Source: Mailhella massiliensis (lineage in GTDB: Bacteria > Desulfobacterota > Desulfovibrionia > Desulfovibrionales > Desulfovibrionaceae). Taken from it: a stretch of 12,308 nt of DNA. The stretch is from assembly GCF_020741395.1 (NCBI RefSeq), contig NZ_DYZA01000133.1:1-12308 (forward strand), given 5' to 3'. Below the pieces are notes generated by a model. The model saw only the letters and a program-made list of their open reading frames with translations, was not told the DNA's origin and searched no databases. A program made the position numbers and the translations under genes. Each line of letters opens with the position of its first letter. Positions within the stretch are counted from its first letter, which is position 1. Positions 6,130 to 12,308 of this stretch are shown here, one piece after another.

Positions 6130-7152
6130 CTAGCGCCGCACCCTTCCCGAGCCGTCGCCTTCCGCAAGCCTGCGCACCTCTTCTTCCGTCGCCAGGTTGA
6201 AATCCCCCTCGACGGTCTGCTTGAGGCAGCCTGCGGCCGCGCCGAACTCCACGGCCTCCGCGCCGCCCATGCCGTGCAGAAGCCCGTGGATGAGCCCGGC
6301 GTCGAAGGCGTCCCCGCCGCCCACCCTGTCCACAAGGTGTATGGAATATTCCCGGCTGCAATGCGCCCCCTCATCATCCAGAAGCAGGGCCGACCAGCCG
6401 TTGTCGCTCGCCGAAAAGGAACGGCGCAGGGTGAAGGCCACCTTGTCGAAGCCGAAGCGCCTTCGCAGCTCCCCGGCAAGGTCGACGTAGGCCTCCGTGT
6501 CGAACCCGCCCGATAAAAAAGCCTTCCTGTCCGGGCCGAGGCCGAACACGCTGAAGGCGTCTTCCTCATTGGCCATGCACACGTCCACATGCCCGCAAAG
6601 CATGCTCATGACGCGCCGGGCCTCTTCCCTGCCCCACAGGCGGGCGCGGTAGTTGAGGTCGCAGCTCACCGTCGCGCCGAGCCTGCGCGCCGTCCGGCAG
6701 GCATCAAGGCAGGCCTGCGCCAGGTTTTCGCCCAGCGCCGGGGTGATGCCGGAAAAGTGGAACCAGCGCGCCCCGCGCAGCCGGTTTTCCCAGTCCCATT
6801 CCTCCGGGGAGCTCCGCCGGAAGGCGGAACCTTCGCGGTCGTACAGCACCCGGGAGGGGCGGCCGCTCGCGCCCTTCTCCAGAAAATAGATGCCGAGCCT
6901 GCCCCCGCCCCTGAATACGGAACGCGTGTCTACCCCGTAGCGGCGCAGCTCGTTGCAGGCCGCGTCGCCCAGGGGGCCTTCCGGCAGCTTCGTGACATGT
7001 TCCGCAGAAGTGCCGAACTGCGCAAGGGAAACGGCCACGTTGGCTTCCGCCCCGCCGTAGCAGGCCTCAAAGGCCGGGGCCTGCACGAAACGCCGCCAGC
7101 CCGCAGGAGACAGGCGCAGCATAAGCTCGCCGAAAGTAACCGCTTCAGCCAT
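6130..7152 (-). CDS. PfkB-family sugar kinase, 2-keto-3-deoxygluconate kinase (KdgK)-like
   Basis: A 340-residue cytoplasmic kinase starting at ATG 7152, with AAGGAGG nine bases upstream. The start overlaps the aldolase stop by eight bases (ATGGCTGA), so the two are probably translationally coupled. GELMLRLSP (8-16), YGGAEANVAVSLAQFG (32-47, PfkB signature 1), FHFSGITPAL (131-140) and DRVGGGDAFDAGL (275-287, signature 2, with D281 as the likely catalytic base) are the set typical of KdgK rather than ribokinase or fructokinase. KdgK phosphorylates the C-6 hydroxyl of 2-keto-3-deoxygluconate with ATP. No uronate or Entner-Doudoroff genes are nearby; instead it lies within a sugar-nucleotide operon beside an aldolase-like gene. 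Its substrate here may be another 2-keto-3-deoxy acid. Family certain, substrate uncertain. Confidence 0.88.
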   Translation of the reverse strand: MAEAVTFGELMLRLSPAGWRRFVQAPAFEACYGGAEANVAVSLAQFGTSAEHVTKLPEGPLGDAACNELRRYGVDTRSVFRGGGRLGIYFLEKGASGRPSRVLYDREGSAFRRSSPEEWDWENRLRGARWFHFSGITPALGENLAQACLDACRTARRLGATVSCDLNYRARLWGREEARRVMSMLCGHVDVCMANEEDAFSVFGLGPDRKAFLSGGFDTEAYVDLAGELRRRFGFDKVAFTLRRSFSASDNGWSALLLDDEGAHCSREYSIHLVDRVGGGDAFDAGLIHGLLHGMGGAEAVEFGAAAGCLKQTVEGDFNLATEEEVRRLAEGDGSGRVRR

Positions 7153-8737
7153 GGATCGATGCCTCCTTTTCATAGAGCGAGGGCGTGAGAAAGCGGATAT
7201 CCATGCGCTTTCCCAGCTCATGCAGCGCCCGGGAAATCGCTTTGTTGCGGCGCTCGCAGCTGTCGGAAAAATGGAAATCCAGCGCCTCACTGCAGTAGTT
7301 GACGGCGCCCTCCCGGCGGTAGCCGTCCAGCCCCGCCGCATACACGCGCCTCACCCCCGCCGCTTCCAGCATGTTGAGCGCCATGACGGCGGCGTTGTCC
7401 GCTATCTCCTGCGGCCCCGCCCTGTAGGTGGAAAAGTTGATCATGAAGTCGTAGCCTGCGGCCTCCTTCATATTGGAAGTCACGATCTTCCTGACCCCTT
7501 CCCTGCCCTGAAGATGCACATAGCGGCGCATGTTGCTGCTGAAGATATAGTCCGCGCCGAAAATGTCGCTGTAGAAGTTGAGGGAGATCACGAGCGCCTT
7601 CCGCTCCCTGATGAAGGCCCGTATCTTCTCCGCCCGGGCAAGTATGCCGGCCCCCGGCCCCAGAAGAAGTATGGCCCTGCCCGAGAAGGCCTCCGCAAGC
7701 TTCCTCACGGTTTCCGCATCGTCGACATAGTTCTCCATGTAGCGGAGATAGTACTGCTCCGCCGTCTCCGGGCTGTAGGTGCGGCGATCCCCGGGCGTCA
7801 TGCCGCGCATGATCTCATGGAGCGCCTTTGCCGTGAGCGTCTGCTTTTCGGAAAAGTACCGCGCATAGTTCGGGTGGCAGCCGTTGCAGGCCGAAAGGTA
7901 GTACGGCAGGGAATAGCCCCAGAAATGCCGCCTCCTGATATCGTGAAGATAGGCGTCGGCTATTTCCAGCATGGGTTCGAGCCTGTAGCTCTTTCTTCCC
8001 GTACTGTTGAGATATTCGGCAAAAAGCTCCAGATTCAGGTTCCCCGCCCCGCGCCCCATGCCGAGCACGCAGGCGTCGATATGGATATCGCGGGCCAGGT
8101 TCAGCTCGACCAGGCTCCGGGCGTTGCCGAAGGCCTGCTGAAGATTGTTGTGCGAATGGTAGCCGAGCCCGATATGCGGCTTCAGATTGTTGTCGGCAAG
8201 GCAGACCAGGCGCAGGAACTGCTTCTCGCGAATGGCCCCCAGAGTGTCCACCAGGGAAAGGACATGAGGCTCAAGGGCGTTGAAGCGCTCTATGGTCTGG
8301 AGGAACTCGGCGTCGCTGTAGCCGTCGGTGCCCACAAGCTGGGCGAAGACCGCATAGCCGAGCTTCTTCATCTGCGCGCAGAAGGCGTATCCCTCCTCCC
8401 GCCGGTCCTTTTTGAAGATCACGCGTATGGCGTCCAGCGAGGAAGCGCGGCGCGGCCCTATCCTTTCCGGCGGCACCGGGTCGCTCATGTCCACCATGCC
8501 CGCATACATGAGGCCCGGGGCCTTGGGCGCAATGATTTCCTCAATACAGCCGGCGTCCGGATAGACCGTGCGGTTGCGGGAAAAAGTATCGCCCTTGATG
8601 AAGCCCACCTCCAGGTATTCCACGCCGGACCTTGCTATGTTGCGCGTTATGCCGCGTATGGCCTCGAAGCCGAATTCCCAGTTGTTGATGTAGCCGCCGT
8701 CGCGAAGCGTACAGTCGAGCAGATGGATATGCCCCAT
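7145..8737 (-). CDS. DRE-TIM (HMGL-like) aldolase-like protein with extra C-terminal domain
   Basis: A 530-residue protein from ATG 8737, with GAGGA about eight bases upstream. The further in-frame ATG at 8782 would overlap the preceding gene and adds no family sequence. Residues 1-320 are a DRE-TIM metallolyase barrel: DCTLRDGGYINNW (8-20), metal ligands in GYHSHNN (192-198) and GMGRGAGNLNLE (226-237). These enzymes cleave or form bonds to 2-oxo acids using a divalent metal. 4-Hydroxy-2-oxovalerate aldolases (DmpG/MhpE) are about 340 residues with RDGMH carrying a catalytic His; here that position is Tyr16 and no acetaldehyde dehydrogenase gene is present, so that catabolic role is unlikely. 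Residues about 350-520 form a second α/β domain (LLLGPGAGILA, 357-367; VYAAGLDGY, 465-473) of unknown function. It begins 10 nt after the ThDP-enzyme stop. Probably makes or splits a 4-hydroxy-2-oxo acid for glycan synthesis; the reaction is unproven. Confidence 0.8.
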   Translation of the reverse strand: MGHIHLLDCTLRDGGYINNWEFGFEAIRGITRNIARSGVEYLEVGFIKGDTFSRNRTVYPDAGCIEEIIAPKAPGLMYAGMVDMSDPVPPERIGPRRASSLDAIRVIFKKDRREEGYAFCAQMKKLGYAVFAQLVGTDGYSDAEFLQTIERFNALEPHVLSLVDTLGAIREKQFLRLVCLADNNLKPHIGLGYHSHNNLQQAFGNARSLVELNLARDIHIDACVLGMGRGAGNLNLELFAEYLNSTGRKSYRLEPMLEIADAYLHDIRRRHFWGYSLPYYLSACNGCHPNYARYFSEKQTLTAKALHEIMRGMTPGDRRTYSPETAEQYYLRYMENYVDDAETVRKLAEAFSGRAILLLGPGAGILARAEKIRAFIRERKALVISLNFYSDIFGADYIFSSNMRRYVHLQGREGVRKIVTSNMKEAAGYDFMINFSTYRAGPQEIADNAAVMALNMLEAAGVRRVYAAGLDGYRREGAVNYCSEALDFHFSDSCERRNKAISRALHELGKRMDIRFLTPSLYEKEASIHG

Positions 8738-8747
8738 GGAATATTCC

Positions 8748-10556
8748 TCAGTCGGCGGGTGAAATGAGCATGTTTGCGGCAAGTTCCTCCCGGCTGAGGA
8801 AGGGCGCCATGTCTTCCAGCGGCGGCGAGACCAGGGAGCCGTCCTCCAGCCGGCGGGCGGCGGACTTGGGCTCGAACACCTGCCCGCAGTCCACCATGAC
8901 TTCGCAGACGACAGGCCCCTCTGCGGCGAGCGCCCTGTCGATGGTATCGAACTCGCCGTTGCCGCTGATGCGGAAGAAGGGAAAGCCGTAGGCCCAAGCG
9001 ATCTTCTCCATGTCCGGGAAGGAAAGGTCCCCGCTTTCCGGCCCTATGCCCAGCAGGGGCTTTCCGAAAAAGCTGTTCTGCGTCTGGCGTATGGAGTGAT
9101 AGCCGCCGTTGTTTATGACGAATATCTTGACGGGCAGCCGATGCGTCATGATGGTCTGCAATTCCTGGATGTTCATCTGTATGCTCCCGTCGCCCGTGAC
9201 GCATACGATATCCCGGGAGGCGTCGGCCATGCAGGCCCCTATGGCGGCAGGCAGGTCGTAGCCCATGGAGGCCATGGCGGAATTGATGATGAAGCGCTGA
9301 CGCTTCTTGATGATATAGGCGTGGCTGCCCACCACGCAGGCCGAGCCGTTGCCCACCACGGTGATCTGCCCCTCTTCCAGGCGGCTGCTCAGAGCATGGA
9401 TGAAGGCGTAGACGTTGGCCGGACTCTCCTGTTCCCAGTGCTTTTTCTGCACCACGGGGTAGGCGGCCTTCCACGCCCGGCAGCGCGCAAGCCAGGCTTC
9501 CCCCTTGAAAAGGCGGCCTTCGGGAAGCACGGCGTCGAGCTTCCGCAGAAGGTCCCCGGCGTCGGCCCACACGGGCATATCCACATGGAGCGTGGGCTTC
9601 TTCAGCTCTTCCGCGTCGATATCATTGGCAATGACAAAGGCTTCGCGGGCCCATGTCCTGTAATTGTAGCCCACCTGACGTATGCTCAGCCTGTTGCCCA
9701 GGGAAAAGACGAGGTCGCTGTTCTGCACGGCAAAGTTCCCCGCCCTGTCGCCCATGATGCCGCCGCGCCCCGTGTAGAGGGGATGTTCGTCGTAAACGGC
9801 GTCTATGCTGTCCCAGCCGGTGACTATGGGAATGTTCAGCTTTTCCGCCACGGGCAGGAAGCGTTCCCAGCCGCCGGAAATGCGGATGCCGTTGCCCGCG
9901 TACAGCACGGGGCGTTCGGCTGCGGCTGTCTTCTCCCGTACGGCTTCCGCCGTTTCCCGGGAAAGCTCCGGGGGCAGGGAGGCGTCGAAGGAGGAAGAGT
10001 CCCAGTCTTCCAGCTCCTCCGTGTCGATGAAGGCTCCCTGAACATCGAGGGGAATGTCCAGCCAGCAGGGGCCGGGGCGGCCCGCCTGCGCAAGGTGCAG
10101 GGCCTTTTGCAGGCATGCCTTGATGGAGCGGGGTTCCACGACCATTTCGCAGTACTTAGTCATGCAGCCCACCGCCTTGCAGATATCAAATTCCTGATCG
10201 CCCAGGGCGCGGATGTTCAGGCCGGACCAGCGGGCCGTGGTGTCGTAGCGCACCTGGCCGGACAACACGACCATGGGAAGGGAATCGAGCCAGGCCCCGG
10301 CCACGCCGGTAATGGCATTGGTGCCGCCGGGGCCGGTCGTCACGCACACCACGGCAGGGCGGTTGCAGATGCGGGCGTAGCTTTCCGCCGCCATGGCGCA
10401 GGCCTGCTCGTGGTGCTGGTACAGGCACTTCAGCCCCTTCTCGCGGCCGAGGGCGTCGTTGAGGTGCATGGCCCCGCCGCCGGTGATGGTGAAAACCCGG
10501 GAAATGCCCTGCTCCACAAGAAAACGGGAAATGTAATGCGCAACTTTGATCTTCAT
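8748..10556 (-). CDS. Thiamine-diphosphate-dependent acetolactate-synthase-like enzyme (YerE-like candidate)
   Basis: A 602-residue protein from ATG 10556. Its Shine-Dalgarno (GGAAGG) begins on the stop codon of the epimerase gene, only eight bases away. The three domains of the AHAS/pyruvate-oxidase superfamily are visible. The PYR domain has E50, the Glu that activates ThDP, within YQHHEQACAMAAE, and GPGGTNAITG (75-84). The middle domain has SLGNRLSIRQVGYN (285-298), in the FAD/nucleotide-binding region of relatives. The PP domain has GDGS (455-458) and NN (482-483), the Mg-ThDP motif. A true biosynthetic acetolactate synthase would usually neighbour a regulatory subunit or ilvC, absent here. 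Next to rfbH and an NAD(P) reductase it fits YerE, which decarboxylates pyruvate and attaches a two-carbon unit to C-4 of CDP-3,6-dideoxy-4-ketohexose. The cofactor family is certain; the sugar role is inferred from context. Confidence 0.9.
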   Translation of the reverse strand: MKIKVAHYISRFLVEQGISRVFTITGGGAMHLNDALGREKGLKCLYQHHEQACAMAAESYARICNRPAVVCVTTGPGGTNAITGVAGAWLDSLPMVVLSGQVRYDTTARWSGLNIRALGDQEFDICKAVGCMTKYCEMVVEPRSIKACLQKALHLAQAGRPGPCWLDIPLDVQGAFIDTEELEDWDSSSFDASLPPELSRETAEAVREKTAAAERPVLYAGNGIRISGGWERFLPVAEKLNIPIVTGWDSIDAVYDEHPLYTGRGGIMGDRAGNFAVQNSDLVFSLGNRLSIRQVGYNYRTWAREAFVIANDIDAEELKKPTLHVDMPVWADAGDLLRKLDAVLPEGRLFKGEAWLARCRAWKAAYPVVQKKHWEQESPANVYAFIHALSSRLEEGQITVVGNGSACVVGSHAYIIKKRQRFIINSAMASMGYDLPAAIGACMADASRDIVCVTGDGSIQMNIQELQTIMTHRLPVKIFVINNGGYHSIRQTQNSFFGKPLLGIGPESGDLSFPDMEKIAWAYGFPFFRISGNGEFDTIDRALAAEGPVVCEVMVDCGQVFEPKSAARRLEDGSLVSPPLEDMAPFLSREELAANMLISPAD

Positions 10557-10564
10557 GATCCTTC

Positions 10565-11443
10565 CTATCTGTCGAAAGTGAGGAGCGTTCTGTCGAGCTC
10601 TGCCTTATGGTCCGCATACCACGCGTAAAGCGCGTCCATGGAGTCTTCAAGCGGCGTAAAGCGCAGCTCTCCGAACTCCTCCCTCAACCTTGCGTTGGAG
10701 CCGTAGTAGTCCGGCCCGTACCCCCCGGCCGCCACGCGCACTTCCACTCCTCCCTTGGCGGCCGCATATTCCGCAATGTCCCGAAGCTCCGCCACCCTGT
10801 CGGGGACGACGTTGTAGGAGGCGTACCTCGCCTCCTTTTCGATGAAGCCCTCAAGCACGGCGGGCAGGTCGTTCACGTCGAGATAGCTGAACCTTCTGTT
10901 GCGGCGCAGGGTGACGGGAAGGCCGAACAGGCTCTTGCACAGGGCGTTGGAAATAAAACGTATGGCGTAATCCTCGTATTTGCCGAAAATGCCGAAAATA
11001 TTCAGGTCCACGAAGCCGGGCAGGGACTCGATACGCTGCGCCACCACATACTTGCAGAAGCTGTGCTCATCCTCCCCCATGCGCAGGAAGCGCTGCCGCT
11101 CCCGCACCCCGGCATTGTCGGCGGCGGCGTCGTATACCGCCCCGCTGCCGAAATTGATGAACCTGCCGAAACTGTCCCTGTGCCGGGCGAGATTCTCGAA
11201 CATGCGCACGTTGGTATAGAAAAGACGGCTGCGGTCCGGGGCGTTCCTGTGCCCGGGCTTCACCGCGCCGTGCAGCACCGCGTCGAACTCATGCTTTCTG
11301 AAGTAGGCGTCCACGCTCGCGGTGTCGGCAAGATCGAGCTCCGCCCGCGTCGGGGCGTGCAGCTCGTATTTCTCCCGAAGAAAGGACTCGCGCAGATTCC
11401 TTCCGATGAAGCCGCTGCCGCCGGTGAGCAGAATCTTCTTCAT
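10565..11443 (-). CDS. NAD(P)-dependent epimerase/dehydratase-family sugar reductase, catalytic Tyr replaced by His
   Basis: A 292-residue extended short-chain dehydrogenase/reductase, close in length to RmlD/Gmer-type reductases. The Rossmann motif GGSGFIG (8-14) binds the dinucleotide, and INFGSGAVYD (96-105) supplies the usual Ser region. The canonical Y-x-x-x-K is H-S-F-C-K (127-131): codon 127, at 11063-11065, reads CAC. The N-x-F-G-x-x-G-K-Y-E-D-Y segment (148-159) is as in relatives. Its ATG overlaps the rfbH stop as ATGA, and the next gene starts eight bases after its stop, so the three enzymes are probably made together. In the yersiniose pathway YerF reduces the branched keto-sugar; this gene occupies the equivalent role. 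It could instead be an epimerase or 4-reductase. The Tyr-to-His change leaves activity open. Confidence 0.82.
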   Translation of the reverse strand: MKKILLTGGSGFIGRNLRESFLREKYELHAPTRAELDLADTASVDAYFRKHEFDAVLHGAVKPGHRNAPDRSRLFYTNVRMFENLARHRDSFGRFINFGSGAVYDAAADNAGVRERQRFLRMGEDEHSFCKYVVAQRIESLPGFVDLNIFGIFGKYEDYAIRFISNALCKSLFGLPVTLRRNRRFSYLDVNDLPAVLEGFIEKEARYASYNVVPDRVAELRDIAEYAAAKGGVEVRVAAGGYGPDYYGSNARLREEFGELRFTPLEDSMDALYAWYADHKAELDRTLLTFDR

Positions 11444-12308
11444 GGCTTCCTGCTCCTCACGAACTCATGGATGATGCGCGAGACTTCCCTCTCGTCGTCC
11501 TCATCCACGTTCTGGGCCGTGCCCGTCCAGAAGCCCCGCGCCATGACGAACTCGGTATGGGGCAGAAGCGCGTACTGTGCTTCGCCGAGGTCGCAGGAGC
11601 GCATGAGCGCTCCGGAGCCTATGCGCAGCTCCACCTCGGCCTCCGTCATCATGGGCTGGCGGAGCAGGTTGCCCGCAAAAAGCAGGCGCGTCCCCACGCC
11701 GTGCTCCTCCAGGTATTCCACTATCTCCCGCCGGGTGAAGGGCGCTTCGGGCCGCACGCACATAAGAAAGCCGAACCACGACGGGGAACAGTGCACGCTG
11801 TGCCGGGGCAGCATGAGCACGTCCTTCAGGTCGTCCAGCTCCCTGAGCAGCACCCCGGCGTTGCGGCGGCGCTTTTCCAGAAACACGTCCAGCTTCTTCA
11901 GCTGCTCCAGGCCGACGGCCGCCTGCCATTCGGTGATCTTGAGATTGTAGCCGATATGGGAATAGACGTACTTGTGGTCGTAGCCTGCGGGCAGCCTGCC
12001 CAGCCTGAGGCCGAAGCGCCTGCGGCAGGTATTGTCGGAGCCGGGGCGGCACCAGCAATCCCGCCCCCAGTCGCGCAGGGACATGAGTATGCGGTAAAGC
12101 TGCGCGTCGCCGGTGACGACGGCCCCGCCCTCCCCCATGGTGATATGATGCGCGGGGTAGAAGCTGAAGGTGCCGATATGCCCCATGGTTCCGGCACAGC
12201 GTCCCTTCCAGCGCGCGCCGAGGGCGTCGCAGCCGTCTTCAATCAGCCAGAGATCATGCCGCAGGCAGAAGTCCGTCACGGCGTCCATGTCGTACATGTT
12301 GCCCAGGG
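11440..12308 (-). CDS. rfbH: RfbH/DdhC-type CDP-4-keto-6-deoxy-D-glucose 3-dehydrase (E1), partial
   Basis: The C-terminal 289 codons of a gene whose start lies beyond the right edge. It has the DegT/DnrJ/EryC1 aminotransferase fold but carries the two marks of E1. First, SFYPAHHITMGEGG (residues 45-58 counted from the ATG at 12297) places His50 where aminotransferases have the PLP-binding Lys, which makes the enzyme a PMP-dependent dehydrase. Second, cysteines at 23, 81, 83 and 91 reproduce the C-x57-C-x-C-x7-C [2Fe-2S] pattern exactly. E1 removes the C-3 hydroxyl of CDP-4-keto-6-deoxyglucose, with reducing power from an E3 flavoprotein (DdhD/AscD), giving 3,6-dideoxy-4-ketohexose. CDP-glucose synthesis genes (rfbF, rfbG) would be expected to the right. 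Its stop overlaps the next start as ATGA. Confidence 0.95.
   Translation of the reverse strand, partial: LGNMYDMDAVTDFCLRHDLWLIEDGCDALGARWKGRCAGTMGHIGTFSFYPAHHITMGEGGAVVTGDAQLYRILMSLRDWGRDCWCRPGSDNTCRRRFGLRLGRLPAGYDHKYVYSHIGYNLKITEWQAAVGLEQLKKLDVFLEKRRRNAGVLLRELDDLKDVLMLPRHSVHCSPSWFGFLMCVRPEAPFTRREIVEYLEEHGVGTRLLFAGNLLRQPMMTEAEVELRIGSGALMRSCDLGEAQYALLPHTEFVMARGFWTGTAQNVDEDDEREVSRIIHEFVRSRKP

Noticed and set aside
8748..10556. Housekeeping acetolactate synthase (ilvB)
   Set aside because: Cofactor motifs fit the superfamily, but there is no regulatory subunit or ilvC, and the gene sits in tight register with rfbH and glycan genes. I kept the broader family name.
7151..10628. Long + strand frames opposite the aldolase and ThDP-enzyme genes
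   Set aside because: Both - strand genes have complete catalytic motifs and operon spacing; the + frames have no recognisable domain.
1..12308. Frequent CCGGAAAA/TTTTCCGG octamers considered as an uptake or Chi-like signal
   Set aside because: They look common in both genes and spacers, but the count is not tested against this composition; common Gly-Lys and Pro-Glu-Lys codons would explain many of them.

Overview
The window comes from a GC-rich bacterium. Codon choice, the phage-type PD-(D/E)XK protein and the general look of the surface-glycan genes suggest a Desulfovibrionaceae-like (sulfate-reducing or bilophila-like) member of Desulfobacterota. That placement is impressionistic and rests on no search. 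No rRNA, tRNA, CRISPR array or transposase is visible.

Left part (1-2512, + strand). A terminator-like hairpin at 7-40 closes whatever lies left of the window. An AT-rich promoter follows (TTGACC/TATAAT at 73-99), overlapped by a 13-bp motif repeated at a 33-bp pitch, and then a hairpin-rich leader. It drives a PD-(D/E)XK-type protein (242-1066) that keeps its four putative Fe-S cysteines but appears to have lost two catalytic residues. Next is an unrecognised protein (1249-2238) with a folded-looking N-terminal half and a disordered tail. The end of that gene carries one copy of a 195-bp (exactly 65-codon) sequence. A second copy lies in the same frame beyond its stop codon and ends at a TAA 4 bp from the convergent methyltransferase gene.

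Right part (2513-12308, - strand, read right to left). This is a tight surface-polysaccharide operon: RfbH/DdhC-type 3-dehydrase (cut by the right edge), NAD(P)-dependent epimerase/reductase, ThDP-dependent acetolactate-synthase-like enzyme, DRE-TIM aldolase-like protein with an extra C-terminal domain, PfkB/KdgK-like kinase, a GT-B-like glycosyltransferase and a GT2 glycosyltransferase. Junctions are overlaps or gaps of 28 nt or less. After a 276-nt gap comes a SAM methyltransferase with a long coiled coil and a C-terminal membrane segment.

How the genes may work together. RfbH + reductase + ThDP enzyme is the core gene set known for yersiniose-type branched sugars: C-3 deoxygenation of a CDP-4-keto-6-deoxyhexose, acyl transfer from a 2-oxo acid to C-4, then reduction. 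The aldolase-like protein and the KdgK-like kinase are not part of that known set. Both belong to families that handle 4-hydroxy-2-oxo acids (2-keto-3-deoxy acids), the substrate class a ThDP decarboxylase could use. The operon may therefore make a branched or higher-carbon sugar with an unusual side chain. The two glycosyltransferases would place it in a glycan, and the membrane-tethered coiled-coil methyltransferase could cap the chain or set its length. The pathway and the cap are inference; the individual family calls are mostly firm.
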